A program made the translations under genes and the position numbers. From Tahibacter amnicola (lineage in GTDB: Bacteria; Pseudomonadota; Gammaproteobacteria; Xanthomonadales; Rhodanobacteraceae): a DNA stretch of 64,000 bases. Of this stretch, positions 50,338-60,890 are shown piece after piece. The first letter of the stretch is position 1, and each line of letters begins with the position of its first letter. A model generated the notes under the pieces. The model was not told the origin of the DNA. It searched no databases and saw only the letters and a program-made list of their open reading frames with translations. The stretch spans positions 4,613,001-4,677,000 of the forward strand of contig NZ_CP104694.1 in NCBI RefSeq assembly GCF_025398735.1. Direction: 5' to 3'.

Positions 50338-51376
50338 GTGACGTCTTCTTCCGTGTTCCGCCTGCCCGCCGAATGGGAGCCGCAGGCTGCCGTCATCGTG
50401 GCGTGGCCTCACGCCGATACCGACTGGGCCGACCGCCTGACCGAGGTTGAAGCGACCTATGTCGCCCTGGTGCAGGCCATCGCCCGCTTCGAGCGCGCCA
50501 TCGTCTGCGTCGCCGACACGGCCTTGAAGAACCACGCGACGCGCCTGCTGGGCGAGGCTGGTGCGGATCTGCCCCGCATCACCTTCGTCGAACTGGAATA
50601 CGACGATACCTGGTTGCGCGACTCCGGCCCGATCACCCTGACCAACGCCGAGCGATTCCGGCTGATGGATTTCCGTTTCACCGGCTGGGGCGGCAAATTC
50701 GAAGCCAGCCGGGACGATCGCCTGGTCGAAGGGCTCCTGGCGAAGCTGTTCACCGGCAACCACATCGAACACCGCCGGATTGACTGGGCGCTGGAAGGGG
50801 GGTATCGAATCGGACGGCGTCGGCACGGTACTGACGACCTGGAAATGCCTCACCCAGCGCCACCCGGAGCAGAGTCGCGAGTCGATGGACGCCATCCTGC
50901 GCGACGGCCTGGCCGCGCAACGGATCCTGTGGCTGGATCACGGCTACCTGGAAGGCGACGATACCGACGCCCACATCGATACCCTGGCGCGCTTCGCGCC
51001 CAACGACGCCATCGTCTACCAGGCCTGCGACGACGCGGCCGATCCGCATCACCCGGAACTCGCCGCCATGGCGGCCGAACTGGCCGCACTGCGTACCGTC
51101 GACGACCGCCCCTACCGGCTGTTTCCCCTGCCCTGGGCGCAGCCCATCCTCGATGAAGGACGCCGGCTGGCGGCCTCCTATGCCAACTACCTGATCGTCA
51201 ACGGCGCCGTTCTCATTCCGGCCTATGGCGATGCAGCGGACGACCGCGCTGCAGCCGTGATTGCCCAGGCCTACCCGGACCGCACCATCGTCCAGGTGCC
51301 GTGCCGCTCGCTGATCTGGCAGAACGGCAGCCTGCATTGCGTGACGATGCAACTACCTAAAGGAGTATTCGCATGA
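50338..51376 (+). pseudogene. aguA: Agmatine deiminase, frameshifted at a G6 run
   Basis: The first part (50338 to about 50797) reads PAEWEPQAAVIVAWPHADTD, YDDTWLRDSGP and IDWALEGG. After six G residues at 50797-50802 the frame goes off into unrelated sequence ending at 51156. The correct continuation lies in another frame: GIESDGVGTVLTTWKCL, then the active-site His region DTDAHIDTLARF and the Cys in GSLHCVTMQLP, ending at 51376. Removing one G restores a 345-residue enzyme. It deiminates agmatine to N-carbamoylputrescine, the substrate of the overlapping aguB. The one-base insertion may be a sequencing error, a mutation or phase variation. GTG start. Confidence 0.88.
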
Positions 51377-52260
51377 GTGCCGACACCTTGCGTGTGGCCC
51401 TTCTGCAGGAGGTCGAACGCGGCAGCCGCGACGCCAATCTCGACGCCATCGAGGCCGGACTGCGCGAAGCCGCAGCCGCCGGTGCGCGCCTGGTCCTGCT
51501 GCAGGAGCTGCACAACGGCCCGTACTTCTGCCAGCACGAATGCGTGGATGAATTTGACCGCGCCGAAACCATTCCCGGCCCGAGCACCGATCGCATCGGC
51601 GCCCTGGCCGAGGAACTGAAGCTGGTCGTTGTCGCTTCGCTGTTCGAGCGCCGCGCGGCCGGGCTGTATCACAACACGGCCGTCGTGTTCGATCGTTCCC
51701 GCGCGATCGCCGGGCGCTATCGGAAAATGCACATTCCGGACGATCCGGCGTTCTACGAGAAATTCTATTTCACCCCCGGCGACCTGGGCTTCGAACCGAT
51801 TGCCACGTCGGTCGGCAAGCTGGGCGTGCTGGTGTGCTGGGACCAATGGTATCCGGAAGCCGCGCGCCTGATGGCGCTGGCCGGCGCCGAACTGCTGCTC
51901 TACCCCACCGCGATCGGCTGGGATCCCGCCGACACCGACGCCGAAAAAGCCCGCCAGCGCGAAGCCTGGGTCACGGTGCAGCGCGGCCACGCTGTGGCCA
52001 ACGGCCTGCCCCTGCTGTCCTGCAATCGCACCGGCTTCGAGGCCTCGCCCGACCGCGGCAATGGGCTGCAATTCTGGGGAACCAGTTTCGTGGCGGGCGC
52101 CCAGGGTGAATTCCTGGGCCAGGCTTCCACGGACCAGCGCGAACTGCTGCTGGTGGATATCGACATGAAGCGCAGCGAACACGTCCGCCGCATCTGGCCC
52201 TTCCTGCGCGACCGTCGCATCGACGCCTACGACGACCTGCTGCGTCGCTTCCGCGACTGA
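51373..52260 (+). CDS. aguB: N-carbamoylputrescine amidase
   Basis: A 295-residue nitrilase-fold amidohydrolase with the E-K-C triad: Glu in LLQELHNGPYFCQ, Lys in RYRKMHIPDD and Cys in VLVCWDQWYPEAAR. It splits N-carbamoylputrescine to putrescine, ammonia and carbon dioxide, the last step of the agmatine route. Its ATG overlaps the aguA stop (ATGA), which shows that the shifted aguA frame is the native one. Length is normal for AguB. Confidence 0.96.
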   Translation: MSADTLRVALLQEVERGSRDANLDAIEAGLREAAAAGARLVLLQELHNGPYFCQHECVDEFDRAETIPGPSTDRIGALAEELKLVVVASLFERRAAGLYHNTAVVFDRSRAIAGRYRKMHIPDDPAFYEKFYFTPGDLGFEPIATSVGKLGVLVCWDQWYPEAARLMALAGAELLLYPTAIGWDPADTDAEKARQREAWVTVQRGHAVANGLPLLSCNRTGFEASPDRGNGLQFWGTSFVAGAQGEFLGQASTDQRELLLVDIDMKRSEHVRRIWPFLRDRRIDAYDDLLRRFRD

Positions 52261-52266
52261 CCTGCC

Positions 52267-53499
52267 ATGACCACCGAAGATCCCCATCCCGAAGATTTCG
52301 GGCCTCCCGATCCTTTGCTCGGCCAGCCGATCCGGCGGCTGACGCTGGGTGATACCGAGTTCACCCTGCTCGGCACGGCGCACGTCTCGCGCGCCAGCGT
52401 CGCCGCCGTCGAGGCCCTGATCGAACGCGAGCCGTTCGACGCGGTCGCGGTGGAACTGGACGCCAATCGGCACGCGTCCCTGCGCGACCCGGACCTTTTG
52501 CGCAAAATGGATTTGTTCCAGGTTATCCGGCAGGGCAAGGCCGGGCTGGTCGCTGCCAACCTGGCCCTGTCGGCGTTCCAGCGCCGGCTGGCAGAGCAGT
52601 ACGGCATCGAGCCGGGTGCGGAACTGAAGGCGGCGGTGGATCGCGCTGAAGCCCGTAACATTCCGGTCTGGCTGATCGATCGCGACATCGGCGTGACGCT
52701 CAAACGCGCCTACCGCAGCGTCGGATTCTGGGACCGCATGGGTATCATCAGCGGCCTGGGTGCCAGCGTCTTCTCCACCGAGGAGATCGGCGAGCAGGAG
52801 ATCGAAAAGCTCAAGCGCGGTGACATGCTCGAAAGCGCGTTCAGCGAATTCGCGCGCGAATCCGAACCGCTCTACCGCAGCCTGATCGCCGAACGCGACA
52901 GCTACATGGCGGCCAGCCTGCGCGACGAAAATACCCGGACGCCGAAACGCCGCGTGCTGGCGGTGGTCGGCGCGGGCCACCTGGCTGGCCTTGAGAAGGA
53001 ACTGCAGTCGCAGACGGCGGCGCCAGCGGAGTTACGTACGTCACTTGATGCGGTTCCGCCGGGCTCGCGCTGGCCCAAGTGGCTGGCAGCGGGGATCTTT
53101 GTCGCCATCTTCGCGGCCATCGCCTATGCCTTCAGCCGCGATGCCAGTCTGGGCGTCGATGCACTGCGCGACTGGGTACTGTTCACCGGAGGCCTGGCAG
53201 GCCTGGGCGCGATGGCCGGCGGCGGGCATCCGCTTTCGGTGCTGGCGGCATTCGTGGCTGCGCCGCTCAAACCGTTCCGCCCCGGCATCCCGCCGGGTGC
53301 AGCCAGCGCCGGCGTGGAGATTTTCCTGCGCAAGCCGCGCGTCGCCGACTTCGACACACTGCGCCACGACGTGAGCGAATGGACTGGCTGGTGGAAGAAC
53401 CGTATCTCCCGCACCCTGCTGGTGTTCCTGCTGACCAACCTGGGAAGCATGGTCGGCGTCTACCTGGCAGGATTCAAAATATTCAAGAGTCTCGCCTGA
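52267..53499 (+). CDS. TraB family membrane protein
   Basis: A 410-residue protein. The N-terminal domain has FTLLGTAHVSRASVAAVE, FDAVAVELDANRHASL, WLIDRDIGVTLKRA and VVGAGHLAGLEKEL, all typical of TraB/PrgY-type proteins, which keep GxxH and ExxH-like motifs of a putative metalloprotease. Two or three hydrophobic segments are at the C-terminus (about 280-300, 305-345, 385-405). Biological role unknown. It starts six bases after aguB and may be in the same transcript. Confidence 0.9.
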   Translation: MTTEDPHPEDFGPPDPLLGQPIRRLTLGDTEFTLLGTAHVSRASVAAVEALIEREPFDAVAVELDANRHASLRDPDLLRKMDLFQVIRQGKAGLVAANLALSAFQRRLAEQYGIEPGAELKAAVDRAEARNIPVWLIDRDIGVTLKRAYRSVGFWDRMGIISGLGASVFSTEEIGEQEIEKLKRGDMLESAFSEFARESEPLYRSLIAERDSYMAASLRDENTRTPKRRVLAVVGAGHLAGLEKELQSQTAAPAELRTSLDAVPPGSRWPKWLAAGIFVAIFAAIAYAFSRDASLGVDALRDWVLFTGGLAGLGAMAGGGHPLSVLAAFVAAPLKPFRPGIPPGAASAGVEIFLRKPRVADFDTLRHDVSEWTGWWKNRISRTLLVFLLTNLGSMVGVYLAGFKIFKSLA

Positions 53500-53625
53500 C
53501 ACCCGAAGTGACCGCGATCCGTCGGTTTTCCCACCGGAACCGGGGGTCCCGCGTCCACTTCGAAACCTGCGACTACCAGGGCCGGATCGCCTCCGGCCCG
53601 TTCGTGAGCTGAGGTTCGATCTGCC

Positions 53626-56343
53626 ATGAAACTCGCCCGTTTTCTGTTCAAGCCCCGCTGGCAAAGCAAGGATCCGGCGACCCGCCGCGGCGCCGTCACC
53701 GAACTCAACGATCCGGAGCTGATCGCGGCGCTGCCCACGATTGCACGCACGGATGCCGACGCCGGGGTGCGCCTGGCGGCGCTTCGCCGCGTCAACCAGT
53801 ACGAAGCCTGGCGCGAGCGCTCCACTGCCGATAGCGACAACGGCATCCGCGAGACCGCGCGCACCGCGTACCTGGCCATGCTGATCGGCCGCAGCGACGG
53901 CGTGCCGCCGCTGGAACGCCGTGTGGCGGAACTGGACACGCTGTCGCCCGACGAGATCGAGCGCGTCGCCACCGAGGCGGTGGATCGTGATCTTCGCAGT
54001 GCAGCGCTGGAACGTGCCACGCGTCCCAGCCTGCTGGCCGCCGTCGCCATCAACGACAACGACCCGAAGCTGCGCCTGGTGGCGCTCTCGCGCATCAACG
54101 ATCTGGATGCCCTGGCACGTATCGCCGAACGCACGCGCAAGACGGACAAGGTTGTCAGCCGTCTCGCGCGCGAACGCGTGGAAGCCGGCCGCATTGCGGC
54201 CGGCGACCTGACCACCATCGAGCTGCGCGCCCGCCAACTGTGTGAACGTATCGAAGCCCTGCTGGCGGTGCCTCGCAGCGAACGCAGCGGCGAACTGGCG
54301 TCGCTGGACGAAATCTGGGCCACGGTTGCCGAAACCGCCCCTGCGCAGCTGCGCGAACGCTTCCAGTCCACGCGCAGCTTCCTGCGCTCGGACACTGCCG
54401 AAGCCGCCGAACAGCGCGAACGCCTGCGCGATCTCCGCACCCGGCTCGATATCGAACTGGCACGCAAGGAACGCCCGGAAGCCCCCCATCTGGAATCCCT
54501 GCTTGCCGAAGCGAATTCGACGGTCGCCGCGACCTCGGCCGACCTGCCGGAACGCGAGCGCGTGGAAACCCTGATCGCCGAGCTGACCCGGCGGTTGGCG
54601 GCGCTGGCGGTGGAATTGCCCCCCGCCACGGCGCCAGTGGCAGCTGCTGATCCTGGCACGGCGGCGGAGAATGACATCGCCGCTGTCGAGCACGCCGATC
54701 TGGAAGCACTCGCCGCCCAGGCCCGGTTTGACGCCGCCCTGGCCCGCGCGCAGTTGGACAAGGAAAAGCAGCGCGAACAGCACCAGGCGCTGCGGCGCGA
54801 TCTCGACGCCCTGGTCATCGAACTGGAAACCCTGCTGGAAGCCGGCGACATCAGCGCCGCGCATGCCGTGCACGCCCGCATCGCGACGATGCTCGAGGGC
54901 CTTCCGCCCCTGGCCCGCCACGACAAGCGTCTGGCCAATGCCCAGGCGCGCTACGCGGAGCTCAAGCGCTGGCAGCGCTGGTCCAACAACGAGCGCCGCA
55001 AGCAGCTGTGTGAACAGGTGGAAGCCCTGGCTGCACAGGGGCTGCATCCGGACGCCGTCGCCACGCGCGTGCGCGAAGCCCGGCAGGAATGGCAGCAGAT
55101 CGACGCGCTCGAAACCGTGGGTGAAGGAGCGGATGCCGCACGCGCCGCCAATCCGTTCGGCAAGCGTTTCCACGCGCTGTGCAACCAGGCACTCAAGCCC
55201 ACGCAGGAGTATTTCGAGAAGCGCGATGCGCTGCGCAAGACGCACCAGCAGGACGTCGAAGCCCAGCTGCAGGCGCTCGAAGCGGTTCCCGAGGATGCGG
55301 ACTGGGCCACGCTCGGACGCCATCGCAAGGACGCTGGCGAAGTCCTGCGTTCGCTCGACAAGGTCGACCCGCGCGCGCGCAAGGAACTGGCACGACGCCT
55401 CAAGGACCTCATCGCACGACTCGACGCCCGTCTGGACGCACACGCCGCCGAGGTGGAGGCCGCCAAGCGCAAGCTGATCGCTGAAGCTGAACGCGTCGCC
55501 GGCGCAGCCGACCTGGCGGGTGCCGCACGCGAGGTCAAGGAGTTACAGGCTCGCTGGAAAACCATCGGGAACGGCAAGCGGCGCACCGATGAAGCGCAGT
55601 GGAAGGCCTTCCGCGCCGCCTGCGACGCGGTGTTCGGCAAGCTCGACGCCGGCCGGCGCGAACGGGCCCAACAGGAAAGCCAGGCCCGCCAGGCAGCCCA
55701 GGATCTGGTCGAACGCCTCGAAGCACTGGCGGAGGCGCCGGTCGACATTCAGCGCGCGCAACGCCGCGAACTGGAACAGAGCTGGGCCGATGTGTCCGTG
55801 CGCGACCGCGAGCTCGACCGCCGCTGGAATGCCGCGCTGGATACGATCGAGCAGCGCCGCCGTGACGAGGATCGCGTCAGACGACTGGCCCTGTTCACCC
55901 GTGCGCTGGATCGGCTCGCGTTGTGCGAGCAGGCCGAGCGTGGCGCTCTCACGGCCGACCAGGCCCTGGAACAGTGGGGTTCGGACGACGGTTTGCCCGA
56001 ACGCCTCGTCAAGGCGCTGGAGCAACGGCGGTCCGCAGCGGCAGTCGCCGTGGAACGGTCCGCCGACGCCGAGACGACAGAGCACGCCCACGATGTCACC
56101 GTCGAGCTGGAATTCCTGGGTGCCGTTGAGACGCCGGAGCACGACCGCAAGCGGCGCATGGACCTGCAGGTGTCACGCCTGTCCAAGCGCATGTCGGGCG
56201 GCGACCAGACGAGTCCACGCGACGAACTGCTGGCACTGATCGCACGCTGGGTGGAAATCGGCGCGCTACCGGAGGCGCAGCACCGTGACCTGCAGCCGCG
56301 CGTGCGCAAGGCCATCGAAGCGGCGGTTGCCCGCCTTCCCTGA
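53626..56343 (+). CDS. Large DUF349 domain-containing protein
   Basis: A 905-residue, highly charged helical protein. The N-terminal quarter looks like HEAT-type repeats (AVTELNDPELIAALPTIART, LRLVALSRINDLDALARIAE). The middle and C-terminal parts contain repeated DUF349 units with WQQIDALE, FHALCNQALKPTQEYFEKRD and LQARWKTIGNGKRRTDEAQW. Long coiled coils join them. Function unknown; no enzymatic motif is visible. It is preceded by a 126-base gap with no gene and converges with comEC. A hairpin (GCGCCATCCGTC/GACGGGTGGCGC) at 56360-56385 lies between the two. Confidence 0.9.
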   Translation: MKLARFLFKPRWQSKDPATRRGAVTELNDPELIAALPTIARTDADAGVRLAALRRVNQYEAWRERSTADSDNGIRETARTAYLAMLIGRSDGVPPLERRVAELDTLSPDEIERVATEAVDRDLRSAALERATRPSLLAAVAINDNDPKLRLVALSRINDLDALARIAERTRKTDKVVSRLARERVEAGRIAAGDLTTIELRARQLCERIEALLAVPRSERSGELASLDEIWATVAETAPAQLRERFQSTRSFLRSDTAEAAEQRERLRDLRTRLDIELARKERPEAPHLESLLAEANSTVAATSADLPERERVETLIAELTRRLAALAVELPPATAPVAAADPGTAAENDIAAVEHADLEALAAQARFDAALARAQLDKEKQREQHQALRRDLDALVIELETLLEAGDISAAHAVHARIATMLEGLPPLARHDKRLANAQARYAELKRWQRWSNNERRKQLCEQVEALAAQGLHPDAVATRVREARQEWQQIDALETVGEGADAARAANPFGKRFHALCNQALKPTQEYFEKRDALRKTHQQDVEAQLQALEAVPEDADWATLGRHRKDAGEVLRSLDKVDPRARKELARRLKDLIARLDARLDAHAAEVEAAKRKLIAEAERVAGAADLAGAAREVKELQARWKTIGNGKRRTDEAQWKAFRAACDAVFGKLDAGRRERAQQESQARQAAQDLVERLEALAEAPVDIQRAQRRELEQSWADVSVRDRELDRRWNAALDTIEQRRRDEDRVRRLALFTRALDRLALCEQAERGALTADQALEQWGSDDGLPERLVKALEQRRSAAAVAVERSADAETTEHAHDVTVELEFLGAVETPEHDRKRRMDLQVSRLSKRMSGGDQTSPRDELLALIARWVEIGALPEAQHRDLQPRVRKAIEAAVARLP

Positions 56344-56359
56344 TTGCAGAACGTCCCAG

Positions 56360-56385
56360 GCGCCATCCGTCACGACGGGTGGCGC
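56360..56385. terminator. Hairpin between the convergent DUF349 and comEC genes
   Basis: GCGCCATCCGTC and GACGGGTGGCGC form an almost perfect 12-base stem with a two-base loop. It is placed between two convergent genes and could end transcription from both sides. No T-run on either strand. Confidence 0.4.
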
Positions 56386-56448
56386 GGTCACTCGAAACGC
56401 CAGCGACTGACGCCTCGCCAGATTGCCGCCTCGTCCGTTTCAGGCCAT

Positions 56449-58806
56449 CTAGCGATGGAAGTTTGCCTGTATTGGCGACCAGTAGCGCGGTCGGTCGAGC
56501 CGGCATTGTTCGCGCACATGCAATCCGTCCGCACCGATGCGAAGCCGGATGCAGCCGCTTTCCGCTGTGTTCAGCAGCGCGGCACCACGGCTGACGAACC
56601 GCGACACGACATCCGGATGCGGATGACCGAAGCGGTTGTGATACCCGGCTGACACGATACCCAGAACCGGCTGCGCCGCGTCCAGGAACGCGGGACTCGA
56701 CGAGGTCTTGCTCCCGTGATGCGGCACCACCAGCGCCAGCGGCGAAACCGGATCGTCACGTAAAACGGGCACCAGGCGCTGTTCGACCGGCCGGGTGATA
56801 TCGCCCGTCAGGAGCACGCGACCGCCGGCAGCCTGGATGAGGATCACGCAGGAGCGATCGTTGTCGGACAGCAGCGGATCACCGCTGCCGCCGTGCAAAG
56901 TCCTGAATTGCACGGTGTTCCATGTCCACTCCCGCCCCGCCTCGCAGTGCACGGCACCGGGCAGATCAGCCAGAACCTGCCCGCCCTCGATACGGCGGGG
57001 TGCCAGGCCCGCGGCGACGGCGGGCGCACCGCCGGCATGATCATTGTCCGCATGACTGACGACGAGCAGATCCAGGGAGTGCACGCCGCGCGCATGCGCC
57101 GCCGGCACCACGGCCGCGCCGCCCATTTCAAAGCCGGACGGGTAGCGCGCACCCGCGTCGTAGACCATCGCGTAGTTGCTCGTCGTGACGAGGACCGCCA
57201 GCCCCTGCCCCACGTCCAGCACTTCCACATCCACCTCGCCAGGGCCGGGCCGGTCGGACCGCGGCCACAGCAGGGGCAGCAGCAACAACAGCCCCACCCA
57301 TTTCATCGGCCAGCCGCGCGGCAACAGCAGCCACGCCGCGCCGGCCATCGCCAGCAGCAGTGCCAGCACCGAGGGCTCGGCAAAATGCCATTGCGCGGCC
57401 GGCAGCGTCGCCATGCCCTGGAGCAGCGCACACTGCAGGTCCATGGCCAGTGCCGCCACGCGGAGCACGGCATCGCCCGCCACCGGCGCCACCTGCGCCA
57501 TCGCGACACCCGCGAGGGTCAGCGGCACGACCACGAAACTGATCCACGGTACCGCGACCAGATTGGCCAGCGGCCCGATCAACGAACTCTGCCCGAAGAA
57601 CCACACACCCAGCGGCAGCAGCCCCAGGCTTGTCACGGCCTGGGCGAGCACGATTTCGCGCCACCAGGGCTGCCGCCGCTCTCCCAGGCAGAACATCAGC
57701 CATGCCACGCCGAGAAACGACAGCCAGAATCCCGCCGACAACACGGCGACAGGATCGATCACCAATATCACCGTCGCTGCGACTGCCAGCGTCTGCGCGG
57801 AACTGCTCGACCGCCGCACCCACCGCGCGCCGGCGATCACCGCGATCATGATCAAAGTCCGCAGCGTCGGTAGCCCGAACCCGGCCAGCGCCGTATACAG
57901 TGCGGCAAATGCCACTGCAGCCGGGGCTTCCCAGTGGCGGGCCGGGGCTCGCTGCAACAAGGCGGGAAAGCACCACCATACCGCCCGCGCGAGCAGGACG
58001 CCGAAGCCGGCCAGCAGGCCTACGTGGAAGCCGGAGATCGCCATCAGATGCGAAGTGCCGGTCGCGCGCAGCACGGTCCAGTCGGCATCGGTGAGCGCGC
58101 GCTGATCACCCACGGCCAGCGCGCGCAACCATCGGCTGTGCGGTTCGCCTCCGAGCGAGCGATCAATATGCCGGGCAATGTGGTCGCGCCAGGCATCTAT
58201 GGCAAAGCGGCCCGGCGCGGCCAGGAAACGGTTGTCCGCGCTTTCGCGCACATAGCCGGTGGCAACGATGCCGGCCTGCAGCGCGTAGCGCTCGAAGTCG
58301 AACCCACCGGGATTGCGCAGTCCACGCGGTGGGCGCAACCGTACGACCAGTTGCCAATACGCCCCCGGCGTCACCTCCGGCGGCGAGCCGTGCCAGGACA
58401 GCCGTATGCGCCCGGACAACGGCACGGGCTGGCCCTCTGACGCGGCGGTATCGATCCTCAGGTCGAAACGCAGGGCATCCGCGCGGCGATCCGGCAGGTC
58501 CACGACACGCCCGGTCACGAGGAGATCCTGGCCTTCCAGTACCGGCGCGAGACGCGCGTGGAGAGCCAGGTCCGCGCGACAGCAGGCCCAGGCCGCGCCT
58601 ACCAGCACGAGCAACCACGCGTACTGACGAGGCCAGCGCAGGAGGCCACAAACACTGGCAACCAGCAGGCCGATCGACAACACCATCGGCGGTAGCACCG
58701 GCAAAGCCTGGACCAGCACCACGCCAGCCAGCAGCGCCAGCGCGGCGGACGGCGTCAGGGCCAATCCGGGGAATCGGTGAGTGGGGTTCTGGCCATCCAT
58801 GGCCAC
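56449..58806 (-). CDS. comEC: ComEC/Rec2 family DNA-uptake channel protein
   Basis: A 785-residue membrane protein. After N-terminal hydrophobic segments comes an OB-type DUF4131 region (about 70-180). The competence domain follows with HLMAISGFHVGLLAG and a chain of membrane helices. The C-terminal metallo-beta-lactamase-like domain (about 530-785) has VDVEVLDVGQGLAVLV, SHADNDHAGG and VPHHGSK. It forms the inner-membrane channel for transforming DNA, possibly with nuclease action. The GTG start at 58806 has GGGAG seven bases upstream; ATG 58800 is an alternative. It lies 14 bases after lolD. Confidence 0.95.
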   Translation of the reverse strand: MAMDGQNPTHRFPGLALTPSAALALLAGVVLVQALPVLPPMVLSIGLLVASVCGLLRWPRQYAWLLVLVGAAWACCRADLALHARLAPVLEGQDLLVTGRVVDLPDRRADALRFDLRIDTAASEGQPVPLSGRIRLSWHGSPPEVTPGAYWQLVVRLRPPRGLRNPGGFDFERYALQAGIVATGYVRESADNRFLAAPGRFAIDAWRDHIARHIDRSLGGEPHSRWLRALAVGDQRALTDADWTVLRATGTSHLMAISGFHVGLLAGFGVLLARAVWWCFPALLQRAPARHWEAPAAVAFAALYTALAGFGLPTLRTLIMIAVIAGARWVRRSSSSAQTLAVAATVILVIDPVAVLSAGFWLSFLGVAWLMFCLGERRQPWWREIVLAQAVTSLGLLPLGVWFFGQSSLIGPLANLVAVPWISFVVVPLTLAGVAMAQVAPVAGDAVLRVAALAMDLQCALLQGMATLPAAQWHFAEPSVLALLLAMAGAAWLLLPRGWPMKWVGLLLLLPLLWPRSDRPGPGEVDVEVLDVGQGLAVLVTTSNYAMVYDAGARYPSGFEMGGAAVVPAAHARGVHSLDLLVVSHADNDHAGGAPAVAAGLAPRRIEGGQVLADLPGAVHCEAGREWTWNTVQFRTLHGGSGDPLLSDNDRSCVILIQAAGGRVLLTGDITRPVEQRLVPVLRDDPVSPLALVVPHHGSKTSSSPAFLDAAQPVLGIVSAGYHNRFGHPHPDVVSRFVSRGAALLNTAESGCIRLRIGADGLHVREQCRLDRPRYWSPIQANFHR

Positions 58807-58820
58807 GGTGCGGCTCCCGG

Positions 58821-59555
58821 CTAGGTCTTGCGTGTGGCCTCGTAGAGGCGGCCGCTGTGCAGTTCCAGCACGCGGTCCATGCGTCCGGCAAGCCCGCGGT
58901 CATGGGTCACCAATATGAAGCTCGTACCGATTTCCCGATTGAGTTCCAGCATCAGCGCATACACCTGCGCTGCGTTCTTCTCATCGAGATTACCGGTCGG
59001 TTCGTCACCGAGCACGCAGGCCGGGCGCGTCACCAGTGCCCGCGCCACGGCGCAACGCTGCCGTTCGCCACCGGACATCTCGCCGGGCTTGTGCTGCAGG
59101 CGATGGTCCAGACCTACGCGTTCGAGGAGTTCAGACGCCCTGCGTTGGGCTTCGGCTACCGGCGTGCCGCGGATCAGCAGCGGCATGCACACGTTTTCCA
59201 GTGCCGTGAATTCCGGCAGCAGGTGGTGGAACTGGTAGATGAAGCCCAATGCGCGGTTGCGCAGCTGGCCTCGCGCGCGGTCGGAGAGCGTCGACATGCG
59301 CTGGCCATCGACTTCGACATCACCGCTGGTAGGCGTATCCAGCCCTCCCAGAATGTGCAGCAGCGTGCTCTTGCCCGAACCGGAGGCACCGACAATCGCG
59401 AGTGTCTCGCCGCGCGCCAGTTCGAAGCTCAGGCCAGACAACACATCCGTGTTCAGGCCGCCTTCGCGGAACGACTTGCCCACATCGCGCGCCGACAGCA
59501 CCACGTTGCCGGGTGCGCGGCCCGCGGCTTGCTGCGCCAGATCATGCTTACTCAT
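58821..59555 (-). CDS. lolD: Lipoprotein-releasing ABC transporter ATP-binding protein
   Basis: A 244-residue ABC ATPase. Walker A is GASGSGKST, the Q-loop is near [16 protein letters not shown], the signature is [10 protein letters not shown] and Walker B with switch is [26 protein letters not shown] is typical of LolD. With LolC/E it releases mature lipoproteins from the inner membrane to LolA. The start at 59555 gives MSKHDLA and overlaps the lolC stop by eight bases; a longer frame to 59645 lies inside lolC. Confidence 0.96.
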   Translation of the reverse strand: MSKHDLAQQAAGRAPGNVVLSARDVGKSFREGGLNTDVLSGLSFELARGETLAIVGASGSGKSTLLHILGGLDTPTSGDVEVDGQRMSTLSDRARGQLRNRALGFIYQFHHLLPEFTALENVCMPLLIRGTPVAEAQRRASELLERVGLDHRLQHKPGEMSGGERQRCAVARALVTRPACVLGDEPTGNLDEKNAAQVYALMLELNREIGTSFILVTHDRGLAGRMDRVLELHSGRLYEATRKT

Positions 59556-60789
59556 AACGTAGCGCCGCCGCCGGTTCGGTACGGGCCGCACGCCACGCCG
59601 GATATAACGTCGCGAGCAGCGAGAAGACGAAGCCCAGGAGGGCAATCAGGCCGACATCGCTCCATTGCATGTCCGACGGCAGGTCGCTGATGTAGTAGAC
59701 GTCCGGCGACAGGAACACCAGGCCTGTTTTCGTCTCGATGAACTTGACGATCGCTTCCAGGTTCAACGCGAGCACTACCCCGAGCAGGGTGCCTATGGCG
59801 ATACCGATGACGCCGACCACCACCCCCTGCACCATGAAGACGCCCATGATCGTGCCGGGTGAAGCACCGAGCGTGCGCAGGATGGCGATATCCGCCTGCT
59901 TGTCGGTGACCAGCATCACCAGCGTCGACACCAGGTTGAATGCCGCCACGGCGACGATGAGCGAAAGGATCATGAACATCACGCGCTTCTCCATCGCGAT
60001 GGCGCGGAAGAAGTTGGCATGGCCCTGCATCCAGTCGCGCACGCGATACAGCCCGCCAAGCTCGGCCGCAAGCTCGCGCGCGACGGTGAAGGCGCGGAAC
60101 ATGTCATCCAGTTTCAGGCGGATACCGTCGGGACCATCGGTCTGGTAGAGGCGCCGCGCATCATCCATGTGCACGATCGCAAGTCCCGAGTCGTATTCCT
60201 CCATGCCGATCTCGAACACGCCGACGACGGTGAAGCGCTTGAGTCGCGGCACGGCGCCAACGGGCGTGGCGCGAATCTCCGGTGCGTACACCACCACCTG
60301 CTCGCCGACATCGACGCCCAGCTTGTAGGCCAGTTCTCGCCCGAGCACGATGCCAAACCCACCGGGAAACAGGTCTGTCAGCTTGCCGGACTTCATCTTG
60401 TTGTGGATTTCCGCCACCTTCGGCTCTTCACCAGGAAGGATGCCGCGGACCAATCCGCCGGCAACGCGCTGCCCCTGCAGCATGGCTTCACGCTCTATGT
60501 AGGGGGCTGCGCCCAGCACGTGCGGGTTCTTCTCCGCCTTGGCCAGTGCCGATTCCCAGTCCTTCACGCTGTCGCGCACGCCCTCGATGGTGGCGTGCGA
60601 CACCATTCCGAGGATGCGTGAACGCAGTTCGTTGTCGAACCCGTTCATCACGGAGATGACGACGATGAGGGCCGTGACCCCCAGCGCGATGCCCGCCATC
60701 GACACCAGGGAGATGAAGGAGATGAAGTGATTGCGGCGCTTGGCGCGGGTATAGCGCAGGCCGATGAAGAGTTCTAACGGTCGGAACAT
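59548..60789 (-). CDS. lolC: Lipoprotein-releasing ABC transporter permease (LolC/LolE family)
   Basis: A 413-residue permease. It starts [18 protein letters not shown], with TM1 around [20 protein letters not shown], a large periplasmic domain (about 50-260), and the last three membrane helices with the FtsX-like domain ([20 protein letters not shown]). Only one permease gene is present here, so it probably forms a homodimer in place of LolC plus LolE. The start at 60789 gives the family N-terminus; a longer frame to 61260 overlaps ygfX and lacks similarity. Confidence 0.94.
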   Translation of the reverse strand: MFRPLELFIGLRYTRAKRRNHFISFISLVSMAGIALGVTALIVVISVMNGFDNELRSRILGMVSHATIEGVRDSVKDWESALAKAEKNPHVLGAAPYIEREAMLQGQRVAGGLVRGILPGEEPKVAEIHNKMKSGKLTDLFPGGFGIVLGRELAYKLGVDVGEQVVVYAPEIRATPVGAVPRLKRFTVVGVFEIGMEEYDSGLAIVHMDDARRLYQTDGPDGIRLKLDDMFRAFTVARELAAELGGLYRVRDWMQGHANFFRAIAMEKRVMFMILSLIVAVAAFNLVSTLVMLVTDKQADIAILRTLGASPGTIMGVFMVQGVVVGVIGIAIGTLLGVVLALNLEAIVKFIETKTGLVFLSPDVYYISDLPSDMQWSDVGLIALLGFVFSLLATLYPAWRAARTEPAAALRYE

Positions 60790-60853
60790 CGACGGTGACA
60801 ATCCTTGAAGGCGCGGCTCTGACCGGAAATCGCGGGCGAGAGTGCCCCACGCC

Positions 60854-60874
60854 GGCACGCGACGCAAGCGTGCC
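60854..60874 (-). terminator. Hairpin between ygfX and lolC
   Basis: GGCACGC and GCGTGCC flank a seven-base loop. It sits in the 101-base gap after ygfX on the minus strand, without a T-run. It may mark the 3' end of the sdh transcript or partly separate it from lolCD-comEC. Confidence 0.3.
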
Positions 60875-60890
60875 GCGTCACGGATGCCGC

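Noticed and set aside
53041-55443. 800-codon minus-strand open frame
   Set aside because: Antisense to the TraB-family and DUF349 genes; low-complexity composition and no recognisable motif.
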